From the NCBI GenBank assembly GCA_902625325.1, contig CACOAW010000002.1:20347-84346 (forward strand): a stretch of 64,000 nt of DNA, given 5' to 3'. A program made the translations under genes and the position numbers. Position 1 is the stretch's first letter, and each line of letters begins with the position of its first letter. The DNA is from an uncultured Candidatus Poseidoniales archaeon (GTDB lineage: Archaea > Thermoplasmatota > Poseidoniia > Poseidoniales > Thalassarchaeaceae). The notes under the pieces were generated by a model. The model was not told where the DNA came from. It searched no databases and saw nothing but the letters and a program-made list of their open reading frames with translations. This document shows positions 9,614 through 17,490 of this stretch, one piece after another.

Positions 9614-10204
9614 ATGGAAGGAGCCCCTGTAGTCATCGACGTGATAGACAATGGCGGTCAGTGGACCCACAGAGAGTGGCGAATGCTTCGATATCTGGGC
9701 GTAGATACACAAATTCTCCCGAACGATGTTCCGGTATCAGAAATACGAGAATTAGACGGCTTAATTCTATCAGGAGGAGCGGCCAGAGTAGGCCTAACCG
9801 GGAAGTTGGGAAACTGTGCAGAATACCTCTCTCTAGAAGTTCCGATCCTAGGGATATGCGCTGGCCACCAATTCATGGCTAGACACTATGGAGGGAATGC
9901 GGGCGAGGCCCCTAAGCCAGAGTTCGGTGCAGCAACCATTTCCCTAGTAGGGGATGGCGGCCCTCTGTTCCGAGGCACACCATCTCACCAAACGGTTTGG
10001 GAGAGCCATAATGATGAGGTAACCACGACTCCACCAGGCTTCACTGTGATCGCCGAAAGCGAGTCCTGCAGAGTGCAGGCAATGCAGAACGAAGAATTAG
10101 ATAGATTCGGTCTCCAGTTCCACCCCGAAGTAAATGATACTGAGTTCGGGTCGAATATATTCGAAAACTTCGTCGAGATTTGCAAATCTGCGAAATCTGC
10201 ATAG
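9614..10204 (+). CDS. guaAA: GMP synthase, glutamine amidotransferase subunit A
   Basis: Supplies ammonia from glutamine for XMP amination. In archaea this domain is a separate protein from the ATP-pyrophosphatase subunit (GuaAB, not in the window). The 196 residues cover one class I amidotransferase domain: nucleophile Cys82 in 'GICAGHQ', and the His170/Glu172 pair in 'FHPEVND'. The 'NGGQWTHR' N-terminus is typical of the archaeal subunit. ATG 9614 gives a normal N-terminus. The next gene begins 42 bases after the stop if its ATG is used. Confidence 0.95.
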   Translation: MEGAPVVIDVIDNGGQWTHREWRMLRYLGVDTQILPNDVPVSEIRELDGLILSGGAARVGLTGKLGNCAEYLSLEVPILGICAGHQFMARHYGGNAGEAPKPEFGAATISLVGDGGPLFRGTPSHQTVWESHNDEVTTTPPGFTVIAESESCRVQAMQNEELDRFGLQFHPEVNDTEFGSNIFENFVEICKSAKSA

Positions 10205-10246
10205 GACAGATTGAAGAAGGCCCGGCAGGTCGCCGGCTTGGTAGCA

Positions 10247-10510
10247 ATGAAGGGCGGCAAGGAGATCCTACATAAATGCAGAAACTGCAACAGGACCGAT
10301 AAGAGGCAGTATAACCCTACATCCGAGGAACACTGCAACCACTGCAACGCTCCCATGGACCCCCTAGAGATTCGATACAAATGCGTTAACTGCGGACACA
10401 TGTCGTGGGCCGAGGCAGACTCCACTGGTAGATCCTGTCACAAGTGCGGATACCGAATCTTCGTCAAGCCACGAAAAGATGGCATGGCCAAGGTTCTGAA
10501 AGCCGAGTGA
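10247..10510 (+). CDS. rpoP: RpoP-like protein with two tandem zinc ribbons
   Basis: An 87-residue protein. The C-terminal half, with Cys46/Cys49 and Cys64/Cys67 followed by a basic tail, matches the archaeal RNA polymerase subunit P (Rpb12) zinc ribbon, which is usually a stand-alone protein of about 45-50 residues. Here an additional N-terminal ribbon is present (Cys11, Cys14, Cys30, Cys33). The ATG at 10247 is preferred; an in-frame TTG at 10211, just after the guaAA stop, would add 12 residues. It lies between guaAA and the clamp-loader gene, in the same direction as both. The RpoP assignment rests on the second ribbon and could be a related zinc-ribbon protein instead. Confidence 0.68.
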   Translation: MKGGKEILHKCRNCNRTDKRQYNPTSEEHCNHCNAPMDPLEIRYKCVNCGHMSWAEADSTGRSCHKCGYRIFVKPRKDGMAKVLKAE

Positions 10511-10550
10511 CAATCGCGGAGTTCAAGACCCGCCTCTCTCCCATTAGTAT

Positions 10551-11684
10551 ATGGCAAGCTGGCTTGAGACGGAGGCCCCGACCAGTTTCGATGAACTAGC
10601 AGTCCCGGCGAACGTTCGTCAGACACTCACTTCCAGTAGCATCTCGATGGATCCGCCTCACTTACTAATCACCGGACCAGCGGGCGTAGGTAAGACCGCA
10701 TCTTGGCGTCTTTTCGCCAGACAGCTTCTGGGACCCGGATGGAAGTCTACGACGCACATCCTTCAATCACGAGATTTAGTGAGGCAGAGGGGAGCAATGG
10801 CCTCTTTCGAAGAGTTTCTGCGACCCAGTGGGACAGAGAGGGACACCTTGGCAGGAAGGACCAGCCTGGATGCTTTCGATAGAGGAATCTCCCTATATCC
10901 AGATGAAAGCTTTGCTCCAGCAGGTTCCGAGACCGAAGTGCACGATGGAATGATTCCTGTCAGCCGTCTGATAGTAATTGAGGACGCCGATTACCTGGGA
11001 CATATTCGCCAAGCATATCTCAGGAGGATGATGGAGACGGTAGGAGGCGCTTCCAGATTCGTACTCGTAGCCCGGGCCCCATCCAGAATCATAGACGCAC
11101 TACGATCACGCAGTCAAATGATTAGGATCCCATCTACCGACAGAGAAACAATCACCACTACTCTATTACAAATAGCTGAGAAAAACGAATGCATACCGGC
11201 AGAAGGAGTACTGGAGGATATATCTTACATTTCCGATGGCAATCTAAAGAAGGCTGTCTTCACACTGGAGATGCTAGATTCCAGGGGGCTTGCTTCAGAT
11301 CGATCGGCAGTTCATAAGATGGTTCAGGCATCAACACTTCAAGCAGGGAGGAGACTAGTAGAACTGGCTATTCGAGGCAAGGTAGTCGAATGGAAGTGGG
11401 AAAATCAACGAGGAAGGAATAAGAAAGTACTATCAGGAGCAATGGCAGAAGTTGACAACCTGATGAATAATCATGGCCTAGATTCCACCGACCTCGTCTC
11501 CCAGATCCATTCTGTCATAATCGGAAGGAGGCTCAGCGTCCCCCAGTCACTAAGGTATGAGATTCTGGATGCATTGTCGGAATGCGATGTAGGACTACAG
11601 AGATCCACGTATCCTAGGATTCACTTCGAGAGATTCCTGCATCGAACTGCCATCGCGGGGAAGAAGCACGGACTTTCGATGTAA
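10551..11684 (+). CDS. rfcS: Replication factor C small-subunit-like clamp loader ATPase
   Basis: AAA+ ATPase of the clamp-loader family that opens the PCNA ring; 377 residues. Walker A 'GPAGVGKT' is at 42-49. Walker B is degenerate in its last residues ('IEDAD' at about 143-147 rather than DEAD). The RFC arginine-finger motif, normally SRC, reads 'RSRSQ' at about 185-189, retaining the Arg. A long insert between Walker A and B (about residues 65-135) and a typical C-terminal collar domain follow. The divergence makes it either the lineage's RfcS or a paralogous subunit. ATG 10551 is used. The tRNA-Arg gene is convergent, ending five bases from its stop. Confidence 0.82.
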   Translation: MASWLETEAPTSFDELAVPANVRQTLTSSSISMDPPHLLITGPAGVGKTASWRLFARQLLGPGWKSTTHILQSRDLVRQRGAMASFEEFLRPSGTERDTLAGRTSLDAFDRGISLYPDESFAPAGSETEVHDGMIPVSRLIVIEDADYLGHIRQAYLRRMMETVGGASRFVLVARAPSRIIDALRSRSQMIRIPSTDRETITTTLLQIAEKNECIPAEGVLEDISYISDGNLKKAVFTLEMLDSRGLASDRSAVHKMVQASTLQAGRRLVELAIRGKVVEWKWENQRGRNKKVLSGAMAEVDNLMNNHGLDSTDLVSQIHSVIIGRRLSVPQSLRYEILDALSECDVGLQRSTYPRIHFERFLHRTAIAGKKHGLSM

Positions 11685-11688
11685 TCGT

Positions 11689-11765
11689 GGCGGGCGCGGC
11701 AGGATTCGAACCCGCGGTCCCCGGCTTAGGAGGCCGGTGCATTATCCAGGCTATGCTACACGCCC
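11689..11765 (-). tRNA. tRNA-Arg (anticodon CCT)
   Basis: Minus-strand cloverleaf. Acceptor GGGCGTG pairs with CGCGCCC (one G-U); D-stem GCAT/ATGC; anticodon stem CCGGC/GCCGG around loop CTCCTAA, giving CCT at 34-36; T-loop TTCGAAT; G73 and encoded CCA. It reads AGG codons. No intron is seen. Confidence 0.95.
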
Positions 11766-11866
11766 GCTCTTGCGAACACGCACTCCTGAAGAAATCTGCC
11801 CCAAAAACGAGCACTCTTGGCAGAACCATCCGATGCCATGAAGCAGGGGAGGCTTCTGGGTAACAC

Positions 11867-13330
11867 ATGGCGAGCAATATGTCTGACCTGCCAAACCCCT
11901 ACGGCGAAGACGACCTACCCGGCTCCCCTGAGTCCGCTCTGGAACGCAGAGTTCGAATCAGAGACTCTCAAAGAGTATTCTGGACCAAAATTGCCAATAT
12001 ACGGTGGAGCGGCCTCGTCAGAATATCCGTATCGTTCGCTGCTGTATTGGCTACGTTAGTCCTAGCATCTGGTCGTGGAGGGGAGTTAGTGTACGTCGGT
12101 GTTGCACTTTTCGCATTTCAGGCCGTTCTTTTCTTCCCTACTATGCTGGCCTCTTCCTTCGCCCAGATGTCTGCTAGAGACCGACTACAGTTGAAAATTG
12201 GACGTACTAGATCCATGGAAGCCTATCCCGGTGTTGAGAGAATCCTAAACACGCTCCAAGAGAGAACACTTAGAGAGAGAACCAGACTGATATGTGCGTT
12301 ACTTGCAGCAGGAGCACTCAATTCTGAGGATAACTTCCAGACAGGAACAATTCTGGCGTCAATACTCTTCGGATTGGCTATATTCCTAGGATCAATCTCT
12401 ATTATCAACACACTTCAGTTAGAACGTCGAATCCCAATGACAGACTCAGACTTCCCGTTGCTATCCATGCACGCCCCAACTCTCCATCAAAGCACTCTGA
12501 AGAGAGCCCTTACTGATTTGGTAGTCGCACATTTAGATCCGGAAACAGCGGGGGCATGGGACGATTGGGTCGTTGGCCTAGAAAATAAGGTCAGATCAAA
12601 CCAAACTCCTGAATCTGCGGTAGAGCACCTACTCAGAGTACTACATCTGAATCACCTAGGTCTCCTTGATGACAGCAGACTGATATCTGAGTCCAAGAGG
12701 GTCTTCAGGGTTGCCGCAATAGATGATCTAAACAATAACGAGTCAAAGTTCTGCTACAGGACACTCAGAAGACTAATGGCACACACTAGAGCATGGCAAC
12801 CAGGGCTGTTCAGACTGATAGATAGGCTCGAGGATGCTGCATTGAGGGGGCATGCCTCACTTATCGAGAGCCCATGGCGACTCGATCTGGACATCCCCCC
12901 TAGATGCTCCCAAGGCCAGGGGGATCTGTTCGTGATGATCCATAACCACTCTGGACGTGAATCTCAGATAGAGGTAGACATCATTGCTGCTGACGGGGAA
13001 CCCCACCAGCAGACGCTGAGATTGAATCCTCCAGTATCTAGGCAGCCCAAGAAACCTGCAAAAATAGGAGAAGAAGGAAACGATATAGTAGACGTGCTCG
13101 CAAGACTGATTGACAACAGCCTGGTCCTATGGATAGGTCTAGCATGGCCCACGGGGTCAACAGGCCCTAAGCCAGTTCAGGTTAACATGAGGGGGCCCAC
13201 AGGTGAGACACTCTCAGCGTTCGTGGTCCAAACAACCCTCTCCTCCGGGTTCAATCCAGAAGGAGCCACAGAGAAGATGCTCGATGCAGCAGTTGCAGTA
13301 CGCAGAATCGCTATTTCCGTTGCAGATTGA
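11867..13330 (+). CDS. Unknown membrane protein, 487 residues
   Basis: No recognised family. The first 45 residues are polar and acidic, followed by two hydrophobic helices (about 48-66 and 72-95) and a second pair around residues 140-180 (the last one 'ILFGLAIFLGSISIINTL'). Most of the C-terminal 300 residues are soluble, with a helical middle part and a beta-rich region from about residue 340 ('DLFVMIHNHSG...'). Both termini are probably cytoplasmic given the even helix count. The ATG 11867 follows the tRNA by about 100 bases. The flavoprotein gene follows after 64 bases on the same strand. Confidence 0.75.
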   Translation: MASNMSDLPNPYGEDDLPGSPESALERRVRIRDSQRVFWTKIANIRWSGLVRISVSFAAVLATLVLASGRGGELVYVGVALFAFQAVLFFPTMLASSFAQMSARDRLQLKIGRTRSMEAYPGVERILNTLQERTLRERTRLICALLAAGALNSEDNFQTGTILASILFGLAIFLGSISIINTLQLERRIPMTDSDFPLLSMHAPTLHQSTLKRALTDLVVAHLDPETAGAWDDWVVGLENKVRSNQTPESAVEHLLRVLHLNHLGLLDDSRLISESKRVFRVAAIDDLNNNESKFCYRTLRRLMAHTRAWQPGLFRLIDRLEDAALRGHASLIESPWRLDLDIPPRCSQGQGDLFVMIHNHSGRESQIEVDIIAADGEPHQQTLRLNPPVSRQPKKPAKIGEEGNDIVDVLARLIDNSLVLWIGLAWPTGSTGPKPVQVNMRGPTGETLSAFVVQTTLSSGFNPEGATEKMLDAAVAVRRIAISVAD

Positions 13331-13394
13331 AATAAACTGGGGAATTTCTCACAGCGTCACGTTCTTGTGACCGAGAGTTCTGGGGTAAAGAGAG

Positions 13395-14831
13395 ATGGAG
13401 TCCAGGGAAGTTGTCATCATCGGTTCGGGCCCAGCAGCCCTGCGCGCAGCGATAGCATGCGCTGATGGAGGAACGGTACCACTCATGATTGATGAGTTTG
13501 GAATCGGCTCTGCCTCGGGCTCTCACCCAGTAGCCGGATTAGCAGCCTCAATAGATGAAATGGACTCAAAATCCCATGAAGAGGACACTCTAGCTCTGGG
13601 TGGCGAAACATGTGACGAAAGGGTTGTATCCAGGACATGTAAACAAGGAGTGGAGACTTTAGCTGAACTAGAGAGATGGGGATTGGCCCTAAGGCGCAGA
13701 GAAGGGGGGCTTCCATATGCATCTGCAGCACCAGGGCACAAAACACCCAGGCTAACGGGTTGCGGGGACGCAACTGTTAGGGAGGTGACGCGGGTACTCG
13801 AAGAACAGGCTATCAAGAGAGGAATCCAGAGAAACGCCGACTCGATTCCTCTTAGGATAGTCTCGGACAACTCACAGGTTCGGGGGGTTGTGATTCTAGA
13901 TGTCCCCACTGGAAGAATAGACGCTATTCAGACCAAGGCGGTTATCCTAGCGACCGAAGGACATCAGGGACTTTGGTCAAAACCCAGCGATGGATCAGGA
14001 ACCGGCTCGGCACTCGCTATTTCTGCTGGAATCGATCTGAAGGGGGTGGAAATCACCCCTAGGCATCCTCTAACGATTAGGGATTGTGGGATCCACATCC
14101 CTCTGGATGTTCTAGGATCCGGTGGCAGAATAAGAAGAGAGAACGGAGACGATGTAGGCCCAGAGGAAGCCCTGGAGGGAGAAACCTGTGTACTCGATCT
14201 TAGACAGATGGACGCAGACGCAAAAGTTTGGTTCTCACAGACATCAATGCGAATAATGGATAGACTAGGGATTGACATTTCACAGGACGTGATACCTCTT
14301 TCTCCAGGAGTAGCATACACAACCGGTGGCGCACCATCCGACGCACAAGGAAGAGTTATTTTCCAAGGTCACACAACGGAGGGCCTCCCCGCCGAACTAT
14401 GGCACACTGGCCTATACGCTGCTGGACGGAGTGCTCACACTGGAATGCACGGATCGAACGCGCTACCCGGGAATCTTCTACTTGACGACCTGGTATCAGG
14501 AAAAGCGGCAGGCGAGCATGCATCAGAATGGGCAACAGAAATCAAATTTGGAGGAGATACTCAGATTGAAGAGGCCGTGAAGGGAGAATCAGCCAGGATC
14601 TCTTCCATAATGAGCGGAGACGGAATGGCAGTTGCAAAGTTTCACTCGAAGTTGACATCTGCAATCTCTTCCGGATCATCCAATAAGGCATCACTAGCCG
14701 AAGTTAGAGCAATAAAAGATACAGGGATCAGCCTGTCTGATACCTCATCAGTCATGAACACCGAAATGGTAGAGGCCCTACGGTTGGTCGGCCTTGCATC
14801 CATCGCTGAAGCGATTCTTACTAATGGGTGA
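13395..14831 (+). CDS. FAD-dependent oxidoreductase of the L-aspartate oxidase/SdhA family
   Basis: 478 residues. The N-terminus 'VVIIGSGPAALRAAIACADGG' region (residues 6-26) is the FAD Rossmann motif. 'EDTLALGGETCDERVV' and 'GHKTPRLTGCGDATVREV' correspond to regions of L-aspartate oxidase, and the C-terminal 'GLYAAGRSAHTGMHGSNALPG' region to the conserved FAD/closure loop of the SdhA/FrdA/NadB family. The capping domain is short, and the expected RDxxxR-type catalytic arginine motif is not obvious. No iron-sulphur or membrane-anchor subunit lies nearby, so a respiratory succinate dehydrogenase is unlikely; NadB or a soluble fumarate-reductase-like enzyme fits better. The stop overlaps the region of the HIT gene start. 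Confidence 0.75.
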   Translation: MESREVVIIGSGPAALRAAIACADGGTVPLMIDEFGIGSASGSHPVAGLAASIDEMDSKSHEEDTLALGGETCDERVVSRTCKQGVETLAELERWGLALRRREGGLPYASAAPGHKTPRLTGCGDATVREVTRVLEEQAIKRGIQRNADSIPLRIVSDNSQVRGVVILDVPTGRIDAIQTKAVILATEGHQGLWSKPSDGSGTGSALAISAGIDLKGVEITPRHPLTIRDCGIHIPLDVLGSGGRIRRENGDDVGPEEALEGETCVLDLRQMDADAKVWFSQTSMRIMDRLGIDISQDVIPLSPGVAYTTGGAPSDAQGRVIFQGHTTEGLPAELWHTGLYAAGRSAHTGMHGSNALPGNLLLDDLVSGKAAGEHASEWATEIKFGGDTQIEEAVKGESARISSIMSGDGMAVAKFHSKLTSAISSGSSNKASLAEVRAIKDTGISLSDTSSVMNTEMVEALRLVGLASIAEAILTNG

Positions 14832-14836
14832 GGAAT

Positions 14837-15274
14837 ATGGAAGATGACTCAAGCATCTTCGCAATGATCATCCAAGGTGAGATTCCATGCCACAAGGTAT
14901 ACGAGGACGACTTGATATTCGCATTTCTTGATATCAATCCATCTAGTCCTGGCCATACGCTAGTGGTACCCAAAGAGCCAGCCAGAACTCTTGATGAACT
15001 GAGTGATGGTTCTGCGCAGGCCATTGGTAGGGCCCTGCCTAGGATATCAAGGGCAGTGCTGGAGGCCACTGGGGCATCTGAGTTCAACGTAATTCAGAAC
15101 AATGGCCCGAATGCATTCCAGAGTGTATTCCACGTTCATTTCCATATCATCCCGAAGATGGATGATGGCAGCGGGCTCTCATTCCCATTCAACCCCTCGC
15201 CGATAGATCATGAAGATGGAGCACGTCTATCATCTTCGATCAGAGATTTGCTGAGTCGTCCGCCCTCTCAATAA
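14837..15274 (+). CDS. HIT-family nucleotide hydrolase
   Basis: 145-residue histidine-triad protein that probably hydrolyses nucleoside phosphoramidates or dinucleoside polyphosphates. The catalytic triad 'HVHFH' is His99, His101 and His103, followed by 'IIP' as in the Hint branch. 'DINPSSPGHTLVVPK' at about 32-46 is the conserved first motif. ATG 14837 is preferred because GGTGAGG (14827-14833) lies just upstream; a GTG at 14828 overlapping the upstream stop is the alternative. It is coupled to the flavoprotein gene. Confidence 0.92.
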   Translation: MEDDSSIFAMIIQGEIPCHKVYEDDLIFAFLDINPSSPGHTLVVPKEPARTLDELSDGSAQAIGRALPRISRAVLEATGASEFNVIQNNGPNAFQSVFHVHFHIIPKMDDGSGLSFPFNPSPIDHEDGARLSSSIRDLLSRPPSQ

Positions 15275-15302
15275 TCAAGACCTCTCACCCCATCCGGAAC
15301 CC

Positions 15303-16778
15303 GTGTCGGATATGCAGGATGCACCCGATATCGAACCTGAGTTGTCTAGCGGGGCAATGAAGCTTAGAAGGAAAAAACTAGACAATCTCCCCTGGGACCA
15401 TACAGGAAGGCACCCAGGAAATCCATACTTCTGGAAGATTATCCTCATACTGATGGGCGTAGGACTCAGGTATATTTTCAGAAGGAGTCACTACGAGAAG
15501 ATACCAGATTTCGAAGGAGGCAGGGTGATATCTTCGATGCACATTAACGGACTGGTAGATCCTGCCACTTTGGTACATTCCCAAGATAGAAGAATAATAT
15601 CTATGGGTAGGCACGATTTGATGACAATGCCACTAATTGGCTGGTTCTCAAGAAGAATGGGATCACAACCGGTAATCAGGAAGTCGGAGGTTGAAAGCGG
15701 GGTTTCCGATGAAGAATACGCTAGAAAAATCAACGATAGGACCCTTCTCACGATGACTAATTGTATTGCTTCGGGATACAATGCTATGGTATTGCCCGAA
15801 GGCAAGTCTCACCAAGATCCACATCTCCACCGCTTCAAGACTGGTCCGATGAGATTTGCTCTAAATGCAGCCTCGATAGCGCAACACAGAGGTTTCCCCA
15901 ATCCCGCCCTTCAGCCTGTGGGATTGCATTTCAGGTGTCACCACTGGTTTAGAACAGATGTCTTCGTCGAGTTCCAGGAACCAATCCCCGTCCTAGCTCC
16001 AGAAGTCTCAGGAGCCCCTGAGAGATTGTCCTCAGGGATATGGGAAGAACCACCTTCGGATCAAGTTCATTATCTGAGGGACACTCTATTTTCATCTCTT
16101 TCAGAAGTAACTCCAGATGCTCCGGATTGGGAAACGTACCGTGCTTGGCATCTGATAGGACACATCAAGGCGAATACTTCCAATTCCCAACTGAAATCAT
16201 TCAGAGACGAGGTTCTAGCTGCTAGAGAAGTTAGAGCCGCATTGTCTGATGGGCAGACTAAGGAGGACCTGATGGCGCCCGCTATCGAGGCTGCCAAAAT
16301 TCTGAATGATGATCAGCTAGATGGCCGAGCATTGACTGGAATCAACTTAGACTCCAGAATAGTATGGACAAAATCTGCAATTGGAATTTTTCTGATGATT
16401 CTTATGTCTCCAATCACAATCCCCTCCACTGGTATTCAGGCATTTTTCGCCTGGTATCTTGGAGATAGAACTGACGAGGGAATAGATGCAAGGACAACTT
16501 ACCACTTTCTAGCAGCCATGTTTTCACCGATACTGTTCTGGCTCCCATTGTCTATAGTCACAGCATTCCTGATGCATCCGCCTTCTTTGCTTAGCATCGC
16601 CATAGCTATGTCGATTCTGATGGTAATACATATCTCAAACTTAGTTTTCCTGTTTGGCTATGATTGTTGGTCAGACTTCTCAACTTCCAGAAGGAGAGCA
16701 AAACTCGCTTCTTCAGACAGAGGAAAGAGACTCGAAGAATTGATTTCAGATGTGAAAGCCAATCTCAACTTGCTCTAA
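15303..16778 (+). CDS. PlsC-superfamily acyltransferase, Sct1/Gpt2-like
   Basis: 491-residue membrane-associated glycerophospholipid-type acyltransferase. The catalytic box is 'HINGLVD' (His80...Asp86), i.e. HX5D as in yeast Sct1/Gpt2, rather than the bacterial HX4D. Motif III is 'LPEGKSH' (about 164-170). Three hydrophobic helices near the C-terminus (about 355-380, 395-415 and 425-445) also match the Sct1/Gpt2 layout. Members transfer acyl groups to glycerol-3-phosphate or dihydroxyacetone phosphate. Such enzymes are not expected for classical isoprenoid archaeal lipids, so the acceptor is uncertain. GTG 15303 is used; an ATG at 15312 is possible. Confidence 0.83.
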   Translation: MSDMQDAPDIEPELSSGAMKLRRKKLDNLPWDHTGRHPGNPYFWKIILILMGVGLRYIFRRSHYEKIPDFEGGRVISSMHINGLVDPATLVHSQDRRIISMGRHDLMTMPLIGWFSRRMGSQPVIRKSEVESGVSDEEYARKINDRTLLTMTNCIASGYNAMVLPEGKSHQDPHLHRFKTGPMRFALNAASIAQHRGFPNPALQPVGLHFRCHHWFRTDVFVEFQEPIPVLAPEVSGAPERLSSGIWEEPPSDQVHYLRDTLFSSLSEVTPDAPDWETYRAWHLIGHIKANTSNSQLKSFRDEVLAAREVRAALSDGQTKEDLMAPAIEAAKILNDDQLDGRALTGINLDSRIVWTKSAIGIFLMILMSPITIPSTGIQAFFAWYLGDRTDEGIDARTTYHFLAAMFSPILFWLPLSIVTAFLMHPPSLLSIAIAMSILMVIHISNLVFLFGYDCWSDFSTSRRRAKLASSDRGKRLEELISDVKANLNLL

Positions 16779-16802
16779 ATAGGACGACCTTCTGGACCGT
16801 TT

Positions 16803-17426
16803 GTGAATCACAACGAGGCTGCAGACAGTATTCGGTCATGGTTGAACAGTGAGAGGCTTGAGGCAAGAGAGGTGAAGGACCCTCAGGCCATAATCCACCT
16901 TCATGTTAGGTACCCCCCAACAAAGCAAGGTCATCTGTTCAATATCGTAATTCCCAAGAAGAGAAATCTAGTATTGTTATACTCCATTACAAGAGTAGAT
17001 GAGGGACAGCAGGAGTCAATGCGTGATATGGCTAAAGAAGACTCAGAGTCATGGGAGGAATGGCTACACGATACTAGAATCAGAATGACATCGTCTGACT
17101 TAGATTGGGTCCTCCATGTCGGGAGAAGCAAGCAGGGAGTCGCAGGCCCACTCCAGGCCTTCAATCTCTCTAGGCCGGTTTGGCTGGATGGTCTTACTCA
17201 GAATGAATTTATGCAGAGTATGAGAAGAGTGTGGCTAACCAAGTTATCACTGATACACCAAATAAAGTACGGCTTTGGAAATGGGAAGGGAAAACCAGGC
17301 CCAGTGGATGATTGGGAGGGGAAGAGAGGCAGAAAATCCTCTCAATCTCCTACTATACATTCAGAGATTGATACTGATGAGACAGGCGGTTTTGGGAAGG
17401 ATTTTGACCCGCTTGAATGGGCCTAG
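16803..17426 (+). CDS. DUF2299-like archaeal protein
   Basis: 207 residues, GTG start at 16803. The first 150 residues resemble the archaeal DUF2299 family in layout (a helix with a Trp, then 'DPQAIIHLHVRYP' and a strand-rich region), a group of unknown function. The C-terminal 60 residues are Gly/Lys/Ser-rich and probably disordered. It starts 24 bases after the acyltransferase stop and ends 64 bases before the large surface-protein gene. There is no signal peptide. Family recognition is from memory of the pattern and is moderate. Confidence 0.6.
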   Translation: MNHNEAADSIRSWLNSERLEAREVKDPQAIIHLHVRYPPTKQGHLFNIVIPKKRNLVLLYSITRVDEGQQESMRDMAKEDSESWEEWLHDTRIRMTSSDLDWVLHVGRSKQGVAGPLQAFNLSRPVWLDGLTQNEFMQSMRRVWLTKLSLIHQIKYGFGNGKGKPGPVDDWEGKRGRKSSQSPTIHSEIDTDETGGFGKDFDPLEWA

Positions 17427-17490
17427 TTCGTCATCTCCATCAAGTGACCATAATGGGCATAGGTTAAGTATTCGAGAAAGTCCAACGGGG

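Noticed and set aside
13395..14831. Succinate dehydrogenase flavoprotein subunit SdhA
   Set aside because: Too short, no adjacent iron-sulphur or anchor subunits, and the capping-domain catalytic motif is not visible.
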